From NCBI GenBank assembly GCA_019638275.1, contig JAHBUC010000001.1:62001-126000 (forward strand): DNA of 64,000 nucleotides, in the 5' to 3' direction. Each line of letters begins with the position of its first letter. Positions within the stretch are counted from its first letter, which is position 1. The position numbers and the translations under genes were made by a program. Below, one piece after another: positions 61,975 to 64,000 of this stretch. The DNA is from Cyclobacteriaceae bacterium (GTDB taxonomy: Bacteria > Bacteroidota > Bacteroidia > Cytophagales > Cyclobacteriaceae). Under the pieces are notes generated by a model, which was not told where the DNA came from, made no database searches, and was given only the letters and a program-made list of their open reading frames with translations.

Positions 61975-62610
61975 CTAATAATTATTCTCTTCTCGCCCAA
62001 GTATCAGATTCTTCAAGAAGAATTTTCCATCAAAACTTATCCACTCGCTGTCAACAACGGCAAAGTAGTTTGTTTTGATTTTCTCAAGCAATATCTCTTT
62101 ACTTTCTGCATCAGTGGTGTGAAGAATATTCTTACTCTCATCCAACATCAAACACCAGCAAGAGGTACTTGGTGGTAACTGGAACAGCAACAACTCATTG
62201 GTTTGATCATTTAAAGTTTCCCAAGAATATCCATGTGGCTTTTCTCTAAACATCTTTTTTGGATTTGTTATCGACTGATGCCAGCATTTTATTTCACTTT
62301 GTATGAATTCATCATATAGGGTGAAAAAGGTTTCAGCCTCATCTTCATTCAAGCTGGCACTTATTATATAATCATCCCAACCATATCCAAGGTCAAGCTC
62401 GGATTCAATCCTTCCTTTGACCCATGTACTGAACCATCTGTATTTTGGAAAACTTTGTTCAGCAACTTTATTATGAAACAACCCTTGCAGATAACCGTGA
62501 ATACATCCTTTCAAGGCTGGCAACTCTTGCGAGCCCACATATTGCCAATACCTGGTACGAATAATTTTTAGCCACTCATAAAGATTATTTCCGGGTGTGT
62601 CTGTGACCAT
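61975..62610 (-). CDS. Unknown soluble protein beside a type I restriction locus
   Basis: A 211-residue cytoplasmic protein. Notable sequence: NNLYEWLKIIRTRYWQYVGS, RWFSTWVKGRIESELDLGYG, LNEDEAETFFTLYDEFIQSE and CWCLMLDESKNILHTTDAES. No signal peptide, membrane helix or catalytic motif is apparent. I do not recognise the family. The gene is more AT-rich than greB and lies 205 bases downstream of the HsdR end in the same direction, so it may be part of the defence locus cargo. Confidence 0.6.
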   Translation of the reverse strand: MVTDTPGNNLYEWLKIIRTRYWQYVGSQELPALKGCIHGYLQGLFHNKVAEQSFPKYRWFSTWVKGRIESELDLGYGWDDYIISASLNEDEAETFFTLYDEFIQSEIKCWHQSITNPKKMFREKPHGYSWETLNDQTNELLLFQLPPSTSCWCLMLDESKNILHTTDAESKEILLEKIKTNYFAVVDSEWISFDGKFFLKNLILGREENNY

Positions 62611-62815
62611 GCTTTTACTTTATTTTACTTTAATCCTGCTCCCGCGCACTGGCTCATAGCCTTGTGAATAATAAACCGCAAAATAGGTCCGGGATCTGTT
62701 TCGTTTACTCCTTCTGAAATTAATAATATGGGCTTATTGGTTCACCCGATCTTTCTTTGGCTTGGTGACAACACCAATCAAAAGGCTAAAATAGATGCTG
62801 ATATTAAACAATGTC

Positions 62816-64000
62816 CTACGCCACCATTCCCTCCACAAACACCTCTACAAACTCTTTCATCTTATTGATGATCCGCTCGCCTATTTCACGTGCCTGTAGA
62901 ATACTGGGACGACCCCCCAAGCATTTCAGTACATCATCGCGCAGAGGAGCCTGACCACTGAAAATGTAGGCATCAATCAAGGCCTTGAATTGATCCCTGT
63001 CCAACGCTTCATCATCGCAAAGTTTGGCTAATGCCAATACCTTTTGGTCTTCCCAATATTTTTCAAACTCATCCTGAATGGTATCAACATCGTCAATCTT
63101 CGGCAGGTTCTCTTCAATGAATTTCTCAATCAATTCACGTTTGCTGCGCAACTGTACATCACTGCTCAGCAAGTCCATAATCGCTTTCTTCTGCCGCTCC
63201 CGGTCAGATTTCTTTGCTTCCTTCAGTTTGGCCAATAACTTGATGATGTAGGCCACATTGATCAGATCACGATGGATCAGTTCCACCTCAAAATCGATGT
63301 CGTTCAGTATCGAAGTCTTTTGCTTGGCATTGTCGCGTTTTACCTTATCGTACAGGTCGATGTACTTGGTTTGGTAGTTAATAAAGGTCTCCTCATCAAT
63401 GCCCAATCCATCCCATGAAAAATCCGTATAAGACTCCAACACGTTTTTAGCTCGCAATAGAGCCCGGAAAGCTTTAATAAATGCCTGTTCTTCTTCTTCG
63501 CTAACCAGTTCATCCACACTTTGCCAGGTGGGTACAATGGCTATCAGGTTATTGAGCGCTTCATCAAACTTTTCAGCCACTTTCTCATACGGTGGCAGAA
63601 TAATTTCTTCAATGGCTTCTTTGTTGGAGAACAGGGTGATAGCCTTATCGGTCGCTTCCTTCAGGTTTCGGAAAGCCAGGATATTACCCTGTGACTTCTT
63701 CTCCCCGATTATCCGGTTTGTGCGTGAATACGCCTGAATCAGTCCATGGTGTTTCAGGTTCTTGTCCACATACAAGGTGTTTACCTTTTTGGCATCGAAA
63801 CCTGTGAGGAACATATTCACCACCATTAAAATGTCAAGCCGGTCGCGTTCATCATTAAAGGTGTTCTTCTCCCGCTCCTTCAGGCGCTTGCTGATGTCTT
63901 TGAAGTAGCCTTCAAACAGTTTATCGTCTTTGGTGGAAAAGGCGGTACCGTATTGTTTATTGTAGTCGGCAATGAAGGCTTCCAGTTTATCGCGGGTATG
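62816..64000 (-). CDS. hsdR: Type I restriction endonuclease subunit R, C-terminal part
   Basis: The frame is open to the window edge, so only the last about 395 residues are seen. They include RLDILMVVNMFLTGFDAKKV and HGLIQAYSRTNRIIGEKKSQ, which are motif V/VI of the HsdR SF2 translocase, followed by the C-terminal helical domain that docks on the HsdM/HsdS complex. The nuclease and most motor motifs lie outside. An internal Met at 63826 is not a start. HsdR cuts unmethylated DNA after translocation. HsdM and HsdS are not in this window. Confidence 0.9.
   Translation of the reverse strand, partial: HTRDKLEAFIADYNKQYGTAFSTKDDKLFEGYFKDISKRLKEREKNTFNDERDRLDILMVVNMFLTGFDAKKVNTLYVDKNLKHHGLIQAYSRTNRIIGEKKSQGNILAFRNLKEATDKAITLFSNKEAIEEIILPPYEKVAEKFDEALNNLIAIVPTWQSVDELVSEEEEQAFIKAFRALLRAKNVLESYTDFSWDGLGIDEETFINYQTKYIDLYDKVKRDNAKQKTSILNDIDFEVELIHRDLINVAYIIKLLAKLKEAKKSDRERQKKAIMDLLSSDVQLRSKRELIEKFIEENLPKIDDVDTIQDEFEKYWEDQKVLALAKLCDDEALDRDQFKALIDAYIFSGQAPLRDDVLKCLGGRPSILQAREIGERIINKMKEFVEVFVEGMVA

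Noticed and set aside
63826..63826. Start codon for a separate gene at the HsdR Met
   Set aside because: The frame continues unbroken to the window edge with HsdR-like sequence; the Met is internal.

Overview
The window reads as chromosomal DNA of a Bacteroidota bacterium, most likely a Cytophagales-type lineage. The signs are a secreted protein with a type IX secretion (T9SS) C-terminal sorting domain, promoters of the Bacteroidota form TTTG-N19/20-TAnnTTTG (clear upstream of carB and the initiator tRNA), a GGGP-synthase homologue, a CarB without the C-terminal allosteric domain, a long SecA without the zinc tail, and many small outer-membrane barrels and lipoproteins. The species cannot be named from the sequence alone. 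There are no rRNA genes, prophage, CRISPR array or complete insertion sequence.

Layout. 1-3.5 kb: a truncated acetyl-CoA hydrolase/transferase, a DUF2520 oxidoreductase, a 138-bp inverted-repeat element, and a metallo-hydrolase/GyrI-like pair. 3.6-7.4 kb: an AT-rich accessory patch of secreted and membrane proteins of unknown role, with a RAYT transposase remnant and REP-like hairpins. 7.5-13 kb: GGGP synthase with two small membrane proteins, a Na/Pi symporter, a PASTA protein and an M20 amidohydrolase, then a 446-bp intergenic stretch full of palindromes. 13.2-21.1 kb: housekeeping genes (SPOR lipoprotein, secA, dapF, DUF4834, carB). 21.2-24.6 kb: a large T9SS-exported putative metalloprotease. 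24.7-30.9 kb: a six-gene membrane/MoxR/DUF58 cluster. 31-39 kb: a barrel protein, an M19 dipeptidase, then a seven-gene plus-strand run (RDD, cytochrome b5-like, UbiA-like, amino-sugar kinase, murQ, an unknown protein, NagB-PIG-L fusion). 39-46.8 kb: SprT-like protein, acidic lipoprotein, der, era, initiator tRNA, DUF3667, rarA and a VWA membrane protein. 46.9-52.6 kb: alpha/beta hydrolase, SRPBCC and TPR proteins, a TPR-HTH regulator and a decayed DUF433-type small locus. 52.7-61.8 kb: clpC, WbqC, a threonylcarbamoyl-AMP synthase homologue, mltG, thioesterase, YihY, PhnA-like, a frameshifted CotH gene and greB, studded with four copies of a G/C-rich hairpin repeat. 62-64 kb: an unknown protein and the C-terminal part of a type I restriction HsdR that runs off the window.

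Functional links. MurQ, the adjacent BadF-type sugar kinase and the NagB-PIG-L fusion form a plausible cell-wall amino-sugar recycling module, with one uncharacterised protein embedded in it. The SpoIIM / membrane / DUF4129 / DUF4350 / MoxR / DUF58 cluster, with RDD divergent nearby, is the best candidate for an undescribed system: an AAA+ chaperone and its DUF58 partner together with four envelope proteins, with no assigned substrate. The TPR-HTH membrane regulator lies upstream of a TPR / SRPBCC / hydrolase operon that carries a helical-turn-spaced direct repeat in its leader.
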